Shown here one piece after another: positions 39,624 to 47,514 of a stretch of 64,000 nucleotides of DNA. A program made the position numbers and the translations under genes. The stretch is taken from contig JACKAT010000002.1 of NCBI GenBank assembly GCA_020634935.1, positions 62,001 through 126,000 of the forward strand, given 5' to 3'. The stretch is from Anaerolineales bacterium (GTDB lineage Bacteria; Chloroflexota; Anaerolineae; 4572-78; J111). Positions within the stretch are counted from its first letter, which is position 1. Every line of letters begins with the position of its first letter. The notes below the pieces were generated by a model. It made no database searches. It was not told where the DNA came from and saw only the letters and a list, made by a program, of their open reading frames with translations.

Positions 39624-42026
39624 ATGGGTGTTGTCCGGCATAAAATTTGGAACGACCTTTGGCGTAACAAGGGTCGAACGTTGCAGGTGGTCTTGATTAT
39701 AGCGATGGGGGCGTTTGCTGTAGGAATGATTGTCGGCAGCAGCGATTTAATTCGAGTGGGCTTGACCAAAGTCTGGCTGGCGTCATCGCCGTCGATGATC
39801 AACTTGATGGTCGATCCGGCCATCGATGATGATACCATTCAATCGCTGAAAAGCGTGCGCGGCGTCGAGGATGTCGAGGGCATGCTGCTGACCACCATCG
39901 AGTGGCGGCACGATCCGTCGGAAACGTGGCGAGCGGCCCGGCTGGTCGCTCGCGATGATTACGACGACCAAACCTACGCTAAACTAAGCCTGGTTAGCGG
40001 CGAATGGCCGGAGCGCAAAACCTTCGCCGTCATGCAGGGCGCCGATACCGCTTTTGACGTTCCGCAGGGAACGGACATCCAGATTCGCGTGGAAGACAAA
40101 ATTTATACGGTGCCGCTCAACGGGGTAATCTATAACGCGCTGGGCAACCCGCCCGGTTTTGGCGGTAACGCCGAATTTTATACTACCCGCCAGCGCTTCA
40201 GCGAGCTAACCGGGGAGTCAAACTTTACCCAACTGTTCGCCGGCGTCCCGGTCTATTCCGAGGCTGCCGCCACCGAAGCCGCCGACCAGATCGAGCGCCG
40301 CCTGGAGAAATTGGATATCGAAGCCAGCAGCTTGCCCTTCCCGCCGCGCGTAACCAGCCCCGAAAAACATGCCTTTCAGGATATTCTGGACGGTATCTTC
40401 CTTATATTGGGGATCATGGCGGTGTTGACTCTGCTGCTGGGGCTGCTGCTGGTTTACAATACGATCAACGCCATTATCAGCCAGCAGATCGACCAGATCG
40501 GCATTATGAAGGCCGTCGGCGCGCGAGTTAGACAGATTTTGCGTATTTACGTCATCATGGTTTTAGTGTATGGCCTGCTGTCGATGGTCATCGCCATTCC
40601 GTTGGGGGCGCTGGGCGCTTATGGCTTGAGTACCTTCATGTTAACCGCCTTCAACGTGACGCCGGAGCCGTTTAGCCTGTCACTGGCGGCGGTGTTAGTG
40701 CAAGCGGGCATCTGTTTGCTGGCCCCGCTGCTGGTGTCACTAGTTCCGATTTTTGCCGGGGCGCGCATCACCGTGCGCGAGGCCATCAGTACCTATGGTT
40801 TGAGCGCCGGGGGCAGCCGGTTGAGCCGAGCTTTGGCCCAAGTTCAAAATCTGTCGCGGATTACGCTGCTCATGATCAATAATACGTTTCGTAATCGTGG
40901 CCGGGTGATCCTGACCCAGATAACGCTGGTCGGCAGTGGGGTTATTTTTATGATGGTGATGGGTACACAGGACTCGGCCAGATACACCTTCAATGATATT
41001 TTGTTCGACATCTTGAACTATAATGTGACCTTCCAGTTTGAAGAGCCGGAACGGATCGAGCAGGTCGAAGCGCTGACGCTGGCCCACCCCGATGTTAAAG
41101 CCGTCGAAATGTGGGGCGTGAACCAGGCGACGCTGCGCCTGGCCGGCCAGCCGGAAACGAATGAAGATAAAGACGCTATCTTGTGGGGGGTGCCGCTGCC
41201 CACGCAGTTGTACCGGCCCGAAATGCGCCAGGGCCGCTGGCTCGAGCCGGGCGATGCCCACGCTGTCGTTATGAACCAGGATTTGGCCCGTGATGCCGGC
41301 GTCACTCTGGGCGACCGCATTACGCTTGATCACAATCTCTATGGCGAGTCGGAGTGGACGATTGTCGGGCTGCTGCTCGATCCGGCCATCCCCAACTCGG
41401 TTTATATGTCGCGTGATATGCTGTTAAAGATGACCCACAGCGTCGGCGAAGCTGAGACGGTTTGGATTCAAACGGTGCGCGATGACGCCGCCGGCGAGAT
41501 AGCGGCGGCCACGGAGTTACGGCGCTACTTCAACGAGCGCAAATTAGACGTCAAACCGGAAGGGATTTTCCCGATGGACACCGCCAAAGCGCTGGCTGAT
41601 CAGATTTTGAAGAACTTCGGGGTTATTATCTCGCTGCTGGCGACCCTGGCCTTGGTGATGGGGGTGGTGGGGGCCATTGCGCTGAGTGGGATGCTGTCGC
41701 TGAGTGTGCTAGAGCGAACTCGCGAAATCGGGGTGATGCGGGCCATCGGGGCCACCTCGCGGATCATCGCTACCCTGTTTATCGGCGAAGGGTTGACAAT
41801 GGGGCTGCTGAGCTGGGTGATTGCCATGCCGCTGAGCATTCCGGCCGGTTATCTGTTAACCAAAGCATTGGGCGTGGTGGCCGATAATGAGATTCTCTAC
41901 TACTACACCCCCACCGGGGCGATTTACTGGCTGGTCATTGTGACGGTTCTGTCTATCGCCGCCAGTTGGCTGCCGGCCCGCAGCGCCACCCGCATCAGCG
42001 TTCGGGAAAGCCTGGCTTACCAGTAG
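39624..42026 (+). CDS. ABC transporter permease with two FtsX domains
   Basis: 800-residue MacB/LolC-type permease of the four-plus-four helix kind. There is an N-terminal helix (about 15-38, TLQVVLIIAMGAFAVGMIVG), a large extracytoplasmic domain, FtsX domain 1 at about 252-380 (LTLLLGLLLVYNTINAIISQ, IDQIGIMKAVGARVRQIL), a second external domain, and FtsX domain 2 at about 655-795 (LSVLERTREIGVMRAIGATS; ending LPARSATRISVRESLAY). Such proteins use an ATPase partner to move lipoproteins, peptides or drugs, or to transmit force across the membrane; no ATPase gene lies next to it here. P1 copy D begins just after its stop codon. Confidence 0.9.
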   Translation: MGVVRHKIWNDLWRNKGRTLQVVLIIAMGAFAVGMIVGSSDLIRVGLTKVWLASSPSMINLMVDPAIDDDTIQSLKSVRGVEDVEGMLLTTIEWRHDPSETWRAARLVARDDYDDQTYAKLSLVSGEWPERKTFAVMQGADTAFDVPQGTDIQIRVEDKIYTVPLNGVIYNALGNPPGFGGNAEFYTTRQRFSELTGESNFTQLFAGVPVYSEAAATEAADQIERRLEKLDIEASSLPFPPRVTSPEKHAFQDILDGIFLILGIMAVLTLLLGLLLVYNTINAIISQQIDQIGIMKAVGARVRQILRIYVIMVLVYGLLSMVIAIPLGALGAYGLSTFMLTAFNVTPEPFSLSLAAVLVQAGICLLAPLLVSLVPIFAGARITVREAISTYGLSAGGSRLSRALAQVQNLSRITLLMINNTFRNRGRVILTQITLVGSGVIFMMVMGTQDSARYTFNDILFDILNYNVTFQFEEPERIEQVEALTLAHPDVKAVEMWGVNQATLRLAGQPETNEDKDAILWGVPLPTQLYRPEMRQGRWLEPGDAHAVVMNQDLARDAGVTLGDRITLDHNLYGESEWTIVGLLLDPAIPNSVYMSRDMLLKMTHSVGEAETVWIQTVRDDAAGEIAAATELRRYFNERKLDVKPEGIFPMDTAKALADQILKNFGVIISLLATLALVMGVVGAIALSGMLSLSVLERTREIGVMRAIGATSRIIATLFIGEGLTMGLLSWVIAMPLSIPAGYLLTKALGVVADNEILYYYTPTGAIYWLVIVTVLSIAASWLPARSATRISVRESLAYQ

Positions 42027-42028
42027 AG

Positions 42029-42143
42029 TCGCATAACTACTCAGGTGACAGTCACTTTTGGCCGAATATGAACGTCCGTTTAGCTCAAACAGGTCGATTT
42101 ATCACGCCCAAGTGACTGTCACCTTTTGAACGGCGTAACTCAA
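42029..42143. repeat. Nested palindromic element P1 copy D (left arm reduced)
   Basis: CAGGTGACAGTCACTT (42042-42057) and AAGTGACTGTCACC (42110-42123) around a core in the same orientation as copies A and C. The right outer arm TTTTGAACGGCGTAACTC is intact, the left arm short (GCATAACTACT). A variant half-site AAGTGCCAGTCACCTT follows at 42188-42203. Confidence 0.85.
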
Positions 42144-42266
42144 ATCGAGAACATTGAGTGGAATATAATGCTACAATTACAGTGATTAAGTGCCAGTCAC
42201 CTTGTCCGCTGAGTAAATACAGGATCACTATCGGATAGCTTTGATTTGATCCGGATTTCGGTACCT

Positions 42267-42345
42267 CCTGACCGCCGACCGCCGCACTTCAACCGCAGAC
42301 CTGTTTTTCGGCGGTCGGCGGTTAGCTAGCGGTGGTCAGGGAGCT
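42267..42345 (-). terminator. Long G/C-rich inverted repeat after folB
   Basis: CTCCTGACCGCCGACCGCCG pairs with CGGCGGTCGGCGG and GGTCAGGGAG across an unpaired middle. It overlaps the last base pairs of folB and probably ends its transcript. Confidence 0.5.
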
Positions 42346-42715
42346 ATCCCTCTCGCTCTCGATAGATGGTCACGCCCACCGACCGGGCAAACCGCAGCGC
42401 GGTCGGTTTTTCGACCGTCATCTCCACGGCCTGCACCCGCAGGTTGGTGTCGAAGCAGACTTGGGCCAGGTCGGCCACGAGCCGCTCGACTAAGTACGGT
42501 TTTGAGCCTTCCACGTGGTTGATGATGGCTTTCGTGATCGTTTTGTAATTGACCGAGTCGGTGATATTATCGCTCTGGCCGGCGGCTCGGGTATCGACCC
42601 AGAGCGTGAAGTTAACCATAATATCCTGCGGGTTGGTCCGTTCATCGGGATTGACCCCCAAAATGCCGCGAATCAGTAAATCGCGGACAAAGATTTTATC
42701 AAGGGAAGCGTTCAT
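42344..42715 (-). CDS. folB: Dihydroneopterin aldolase
   Basis: 123 residues, the normal length of FolB. It converts 7,8-dihydroneopterin to 6-hydroxymethyl-7,8-dihydropterin and glycolaldehyde in folate synthesis. Visible family features are KIFVRDLLIRGILGVNPDER (strand 1 with the conserved GILGVNPxER), NFTLWVDTRAAG, DSVNYKTITKAIINHVEGSK (helix with Tyr), YLVERLVADLAQVCF (with the catalytic-region Glu-Arg-Leu), VEKPTALRFARSVGVTI (with Lys and Pro of the active site). No other folate genes are adjacent. Confidence 0.95.
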   Translation of the reverse strand: MNASLDKIFVRDLLIRGILGVNPDERTNPQDIMVNFTLWVDTRAAGQSDNITDSVNYKTITKAIINHVEGSKPYLVERLVADLAQVCFDTNLRVQAVEMTVEKPTALRFARSVGVTIYREREG

Positions 42716-42832
42716 GGCTGTTCTCCTAGCAGTGACCTGACGGTGATTGATGATGCCAGTTGATTATGGTGAAAACAGTGGGGACGTCAAAAAGTAACGT
42801 AGCCGTAACGATGTCTATTTCTTAAATCGTAA

Positions 42833-44245
42833 CTACATACAGGACAGGTAAAGAGGGATAGGAAAAGCAGGTTGAGGGAAGAGTTGTTGAATAGCCTCAA
42901 AGGGAGAGCGACCATGCAACTTGGCTGTGTCAATGACAGAAGCCAAAGCAACATAAGCTTCAGCGCCCCATTGAGAGCGAAAGCCACCGGTGACTTTGCG
43001 ATGGATGACCGCCGGTCGCAAAGCCCGTTCAGCCACATTGTTGGTGGGTTCAACATCAGTCCGGTACAGAAAGACAAACAGATGTTGGCGGTGCTTGAGA
43101 TAACGTTTGTGTAACTTAACAGCTTCGAACTGAGGAGGTGAGCGAGTTAACAACCAATCACCTAGACGTTCCAGACGATGTCGATAAGCTTGGAAATGTT
43201 CAGGCGAGAGTTGGTCACGACGATGATGCAGGGCGATAGCGGCTCGGAACAAGGTTTGCACGGCGCGGGGCCACCAGCCTTGCGGATAGTGGTCAATGAC
43301 CCGTTGCAGATCACGGTTCTGGTGAGCCAGACACAGTTGGCGGTGGAGTCGGTCAGCCTTGAGTTGAGCCGGTAAACAATCACTGCCCCAGACTTCAACG
43401 TTGCTATCGGCCATCACCTTGTCAATGACGGCTGCGGCCCGCGAAGGTTTAATGACATGCAACACTGCTGTGAGTGTCCAAAAGACCCAATGCCACCAGG
43501 TGCGACCGGCCACCCGCGCCCCAGTTTCGTCACTGTTGACCACCGCACTTTGCCGCACGACGGCTGCAATAGCCTCAAGCTCTTGGGTAGCGGCCCGTCC
43601 GACGCGACCCATCATGCGGTTGATGGCCCCCTGGCTCAACTCAACCCCGTGTAAGTCTTGTAAGGCTTTTTGGGTTCGTTCATAACTCATATGTTGCTGG
43701 TGTCGATAGTAGACCGTGGTGGCTTCCAACCGGCTTCCAAAGACCCGCTCCATCTCTAAACCTTGGGGCGGTTCAGCCCGCTGGCTGTGACCACAGTCAG
43801 GACATTGGACTTCGTACTGCCGAACCTCAATCACTTTGGCTTTGGGTTCAGGCAACTCCGTGATCTGGTTCACCGCCACGACCTTGGCGGCCGCAGGCCT
43901 CAAATCGCCCTGGCACCTGGGACACTGCTCGGCCTTGAGTTCAACTACCTCATCCGGTTCAGCCACCCACTGCCGTTGGGCTTTATCATGTCCATAACCG
44001 CGACCGTGTTTACGCTTGGGGCTACCCTGCGGTTTGTTGGCTTTCTGGTCTCGTGAAGGGGGTTGGGAGGAGTTCTTGGAGGTGGGGGGCGGTTTCCGGG
44101 GCCCGTTGTGCTCCTGGCGCAACTGGTCTAGTTCAGCCCTGATGCTGACCATTACCTGTTCAATTTCCGTCAGGCGTTGGGCTTGTTCCAAGACCAATTC
44201 AATCAACTCTTCTTTTGTCAGCTTTTCTAGTTCAGCCCGAATCAT
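42833..44245 (-). CDS. IS66-family transposase
   Basis: 470 residues, complete. Features in order are an N-terminal coiled coil (LTKEELIELVLEQAQRLTEI, VSIRAELDQLRQE), a Pro/Ser-rich linker with NSSQPPSRDQKANKPQGS, and a zinc-binding region CPRCQGD ... CPDCGH. The DDE core follows, with SDETGARVAGRTWWHWVF (first Asp) and VEVWGSDCLPAQL (second Asp). The C-terminal part has DVEPTNNVAERALRPAVIHR with the catalytic Glu and KVTGGFRSQWGA. This order is diagnostic for IS66 TnpC-like transposases. The gene is intact, which suggests a recent insertion between folB and the next unit. Confidence 0.95.
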   Translation of the reverse strand: MIRAELEKLTKEELIELVLEQAQRLTEIEQVMVSIRAELDQLRQEHNGPRKPPPTSKNSSQPPSRDQKANKPQGSPKRKHGRGYGHDKAQRQWVAEPDEVVELKAEQCPRCQGDLRPAAAKVVAVNQITELPEPKAKVIEVRQYEVQCPDCGHSQRAEPPQGLEMERVFGSRLEATTVYYRHQQHMSYERTQKALQDLHGVELSQGAINRMMGRVGRAATQELEAIAAVVRQSAVVNSDETGARVAGRTWWHWVFWTLTAVLHVIKPSRAAAVIDKVMADSNVEVWGSDCLPAQLKADRLHRQLCLAHQNRDLQRVIDHYPQGWWPRAVQTLFRAAIALHHRRDQLSPEHFQAYRHRLERLGDWLLTRSPPQFEAVKLHKRYLKHRQHLFVFLYRTDVEPTNNVAERALRPAVIHRKVTGGFRSQWGAEAYVALASVIDTAKLHGRSPFEAIQQLFPQPAFPIPLYLSCM

Positions 44246-44303
44246 ACCTCCTGGTATGCCATATTTTTGTTAGTTCTTAATGAGAATTTTTCACTGTATG
44301 TAA
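42833..44303 (-). mobile_element. IS66-family insertion sequence, single-gene type
   Basis: One transposase gene with short inverted ends TACATACAG (42834-42842) and CTGTATGTA (44294-44302). The left inverted end overlaps the transposase stop codon. No tnpA or tnpB accessory genes, as in the ISBst12-like branch. Confidence 0.75.
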
Positions 44304-44366
44304 ATACCTTAAATCCGTTTTGGATTCTGGCTGAAGTTATGGACAATATCTGGATAGCGGAGCAGC

Positions 44367-44423
44367 GGAGCGACAAAGCTTGCTTTGTCATTCAGCTAGA
44401 GTCAATGTAAACTTTGACGCTCC
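44367..44423. repeat. P4 double-hairpin repeat
   Basis: GGAGCGACAAAGC-TTGC-TTTGTC hairpin followed by a TCAATGTAAACTTTGACGC hairpin closing with GCTCC, so the ends GGAGCG / CGCTCC also pair. Other copies at 51038, 53264 and 61759. Confidence 0.8.
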
Positions 44424-44450
44424 AGACATTTACTTTCAAAGGCAATGACC

Positions 44451-44597
44451 ATGGAGAATTTTTTTACTGTAATGTGGCTCAATCCGGGCCTGATGACGCC
44501 CGGCGCCAACTTGGTCTTTGGGGGCTTCTTTATAATTATTGCCGTGGTTTTTTATCTGGTGCTGCGCAGAATGGACAACAACGACCACGAGTCGTAA
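44451..44597 (+). CDS. Small single-pass membrane protein (48 aa)
   Basis: Short frame from ATG 44451, behind an AAAGG about 11 nt upstream, to TAA 44597. The product begins MENFFTVMWLNPGLMTPG, has one hydrophobic helix (NLVFGGFFIIIAVVFYLVL), then RR and an acidic polar tail (MDNNDHES). The positive residues directly after the helix predict a cytoplasmic C-terminus. G/C-rich third positions agree with neighbouring genes. No family recognised; size and topology recall small respiratory-complex subunits, but this is only a comparison. It converges with the YtkA-like lipoprotein gene, which ends 44 bp away. Confidence 0.5.
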   Translation: MENFFTVMWLNPGLMTPGANLVFGGFFIIIAVVFYLVLRRMDNNDHES

Positions 44598-44640
44598 ATC
44601 TTAGCCAACAACTACCTCCAACCAACCAACCAACCTCTTA

Positions 44641-45036
44641 TCACTGTACCTGAACCCCCGGTACATCGACCTGCCGCTCTAATTGCCGCCCATCCGGCAG
44701 GGTCGCTTTGACCAGGATAAACCAATCGCCGCCCATGGTGAACTCCAGCGGGGCTTCATACCGGCCCGGCTCGACTTCCTTGGCCTGGGAAAAAACGGGG
44801 GCCATCCCTGCGTGGCTCATATTCCCCTCCAACTCAACTGTCGCTCCGGCAAGGGGCTGGCCGGTCTCATCCGTGAGTTGAATGACTACCGCTGACTGGC
44901 CAGTAATGGGCGGATCCGGCGAGACGCTTAAATCAAGGCCGATGTCGCTAATATCACTCGTCTGACCGCGCCGGCAGCCGGTCACGATCATCAAGGTTAG
45001 GCCTAATATAATCAAAAGTAATTGTTTTTTCGTCAT
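44641..45036 (-). CDS. YtkA/FixH-like lipoprotein
   Basis: About 131 residues from the Met at 45036; a longer frame to 45099 exists, but only the shorter start places the signal peptide at the N-terminus (MTKKQLLLIILGLTLMIVTG, then lipobox Cys). The domain at about 45-125 matches the YtkA-like pattern: GQSAVVIQLTDETGQPLAGA, GNMSHAGMAPVF, and GRYEAPLEFTMGGDWFILVK. YtkA-like domains occur next to copper proteins and cytochrome oxidase assembly factors; the Met/His cluster (MSHAGM) is compatible with metal binding. It is 99 bp downstream of the CrtI-type gene on the same strand. Confidence 0.82.
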   Translation of the reverse strand: MTKKQLLLIILGLTLMIVTGCRRGQTSDISDIGLDLSVSPDPPITGQSAVVIQLTDETGQPLAGATVELEGNMSHAGMAPVFSQAKEVEPGRYEAPLEFTMGGDWFILVKATLPDGRQLERQVDVPGVQVQ

Positions 45037-45135
45037 GACGTTATGCCTTTCCCGCGCACTCAACTTAGTTGGGCCAGTGACCCAAGGCAAGTGTATCACA
45101 ATCGAGCTGAGAAAGACAAGTTAACCGCAAACCGT

Positions 45136-46674
45136 TTATAACTCCATAACCTGCGACAGCAGCGGCGGTATATCCTGCCTGATGCTGCCTCGAACGGCCT
45201 GCTCTTGCAGCACAGACGCAGCCACACGCATGCCGCCCAGCGCCACGGCCGCGGTCGATTGGCCGGGAAAGATACTGTCGCCGACCAGCCATAAGCCCGG
45301 CCCCAGTTTGGGCGCCCAAGTGCGGAATAGACTGGTTTGGGGGAAGCCGCCCACCCAGCCCCACTCGCGTTGGGTGAACCGCTGGAACGTCACCGGCGTA
45401 CCGGGCAGCACCAAATCGGCCGCCTCGCGAATGGAAGGCAGCACCGTCGCCGCCGCATCGAGCAGCCGGTCGGCGTAAATTTGTTTGCGCGCCTCGTACG
45501 CAGCGCGATCCGGCTCATACAACGCCCACCAATCTTTGAGTCGGGTGTGCGTACTCAGGGTAACAGCCCGCCGGCCAATCGGCGCGCGATCCTGATCCCA
45601 AGCCGGGCTGAGCGACAGAAAAACGGTGTTACCCTCGGCCAGCGGTTCTTGCCGAATAAGCTGATGGTGCAGCGCAAAATCGGCCGGAATGGCTGCCGCA
45701 TCAAGGCCGACGTAGGTGACAAACGCGCCCCAGCCGTCTTGAGGCTGCGCCGGTAAGCGACGCAGCCGGCGCGGGGCGCTGTCGCCCATCAATTGGGCCA
45801 AATTCCACGGCGTCAAATTGGCGATCACCAGATCGGCCGGGAAGGTTTTATGACGCTTAGTTTCTATAGCTACCGGGCGATTCTGTTTTATCACCAGCCG
45901 GGTGACGGTCTGCTTGTATTTGATCTGGCCGCCATTTTGCTCGACCGCCTTGGCCAGTGTGGCCGCCAACCCGCCCATGCCCCCGGCCAGGTGGACCACG
46001 CCCCGGCGCGGCAAATCGAGCGCCGCTGCCCCGTACAGCGCGTTGGCGTAGCGGCTGGTCGTCTGGGCGGCGATCAGCAGTTGGGCGTCGACGAAATGGC
46101 GCAGATTTTCCGGCGCATGGGCCATGTGGGCGGCCACCGGTCGCCCGGCGTCGAGAATGAGGTGCGGATGAAGCCGCCGCCCCGGATCGCGGCCCAGCCA
46201 CCCTAGCCCGGCTTTGACCAGTTGCACTGCCTCACGCGGACTTTGCGGCGGCCAGGGCGGCAGGCGCAGCGCCAAATTCCATAGGTCGTCAGCAGTTTGC
46301 TCCTGCCAACGCCAAAAAGCATCGCTCTGCAGGCCGAAGGCGTGGCGGCGCTCATTGTGGCGGCGCTCATCAGCCCAGCGGGGTACCGCCGCGCCATCGG
46401 GTAGATGGACGACCATCGCCGGGTTAGCCTCATGGGCCGGCCAGCGCTCGATGCCCGCCGCTTGGGCTACCAAATCCATTGGCCCGCCGGGATAAAAACC
46501 GCCGGCCACCGTCGCGCCCGCGTCGAACCGGTATTTTTGGTGGTAAAAGGTTCCGGCGCAGCCGCCGGGATAGACCTGGGCTTCCAGAACGAGGACGTTT
46601 AATCCGGCCCGGGCCAAAATGGCCGCCGTCGTCAGTCCGCCCACGCCCGCGCCGATGATAACGATGTTGGTCAT
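45136..46674 (-). CDS. CrtI-type phytoene desaturase family FAD/NAD(P) oxidoreductase
   Basis: 512 residues. N-terminal dinucleotide-binding motif IVIIGAGVGGLTTAAILARA (residues 4-23) followed by the family sequence GLNVLVLEAQVYPGGCAGTF. LAGGMGGLAATLAKAVEQNG lies mid-protein, and the C-terminus has FRTWAPKLGPGLWLVGDSIF and PGQSTAAVALGGMRVAASVL, the carotenoid-desaturase FAD region. It resembles CrtD (hydroxyneurosporene/methoxyneurosporene desaturase) and related carotenoid or retinol-saturase-like enzymes. No other carotenoid genes are present in the window, so the substrate is open. It may be co-transcribed with the YtkA-like gene. Confidence 0.88.
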   Translation of the reverse strand: MTNIVIIGAGVGGLTTAAILARAGLNVLVLEAQVYPGGCAGTFYHQKYRFDAGATVAGGFYPGGPMDLVAQAAGIERWPAHEANPAMVVHLPDGAAVPRWADERRHNERRHAFGLQSDAFWRWQEQTADDLWNLALRLPPWPPQSPREAVQLVKAGLGWLGRDPGRRLHPHLILDAGRPVAAHMAHAPENLRHFVDAQLLIAAQTTSRYANALYGAAALDLPRRGVVHLAGGMGGLAATLAKAVEQNGGQIKYKQTVTRLVIKQNRPVAIETKRHKTFPADLVIANLTPWNLAQLMGDSAPRRLRRLPAQPQDGWGAFVTYVGLDAAAIPADFALHHQLIRQEPLAEGNTVFLSLSPAWDQDRAPIGRRAVTLSTHTRLKDWWALYEPDRAAYEARKQIYADRLLDAAATVLPSIREAADLVLPGTPVTFQRFTQREWGWVGGFPQTSLFRTWAPKLGPGLWLVGDSIFPGQSTAAVALGGMRVAASVLQEQAVRGSIRQDIPPLLSQVMEL

Positions 46675-46704
46675 GGTGATTTTCTAGTCCTACTCCCCGA
46701 TTTG

Positions 46705-47514
46705 TTACCGCTGTCCGGCCAGCACTTCAGGCCGGATGAAAAGATAGATGAACAGCATCCCGCCCAGCAACCCCCCGATGTGGGCAAAGACGCCGACCCC
46801 CAACGGCAAAACTTGGCCTAACTTATAGGCTTCGATCGCTAGCTGGCCGAGCAGGGCGTCTTTGGCGACCTGGGACAGGATGAAGACCCAGGCTGGCAGC
46901 CAGAGGGGAATAGGCAGCGGAATAAAACAGAAGCCAGGAATAACGGGGAGTGCCGGAGCCAGCCAGGTGGAAACCAGGGTCAGCACCTTTTCATTCGAGT
47001 AGAGGAAAAGATAGGCGCCCATGACGCCGGCAATGGCCCCGCTGGCCCCAAAACCGGGAATGTGGCCGCCGGTCAGCATGATGTTCATCGCGACGCTCAT
47101 CAGGCTGGCGGTAAACCCACATAAGGTGTAGAGCAGGGCAAAACTGACATGGCCGGTCGCATCCTCAACCTTCCGCCCGAAAAACGACAGGACAAACATA
47201 TTGCCGAGCAGATGGCCGGCGTCGGCGTGGAGATAGGTACTGGTTAAGGCTGATAAAGCGCCCAACCCCTCGTGGTTGATAATCAGGTATGGCACTTCCA
47301 TAAAGGGATAGATGCCCAACCAGTAAGGTTGATCCGGTTCGTGGGGCTGCTGGTAAATGGTGAACGTGACCCACAAGTGAACCAGCACATTGATCGCCAC
47401 CAACAGCGCCGTCACCCAGGGAAAACCTCGCCGCCGGCCGCGCCTATCCTTGATCGGCAGCAAGAAAAAGATTTGGAGGAATATGTAGAGAAAAATAATC
47501 AGGGTTGGGCTCAA
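46705..47514 (-). CDS. Rhomboid-family intramembrane serine protease
   Basis: 269 residues with six or seven transmembrane helices. The catalytic Ser158 lies in GFGASGAIAGVMGAY (GxSG) and His245 in GVFAHIGGLLGG; the HADAGHLLGNMFVLSFFGRK motif (96-115) precedes them, as in the broad bacterial rhomboid group. All catalytic elements are intact. The protein would cut membrane proteins within or near the bilayer. Its start overlaps the end of the upstream TPR/zinc-ribbon gene by 4 bp (ATGA), so both are translationally coupled and may work together. Confidence 0.94.
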   Translation of the reverse strand: MSPTLIIFLYIFLQIFFLLPIKDRRGRRRGFPWVTALLVAINVLVHLWVTFTIYQQPHEPDQPYWLGIYPFMEVPYLIINHEGLGALSALTSTYLHADAGHLLGNMFVLSFFGRKVEDATGHVSFALLYTLCGFTASLMSVAMNIMLTGGHIPGFGASGAIAGVMGAYLFLYSNEKVLTLVSTWLAPALPVIPGFCFIPLPIPLWLPAWVFILSQVAKDALLGQLAIEAYKLGQVLPLGVGVFAHIGGLLGGMLFIYLFIRPEVLAGQR

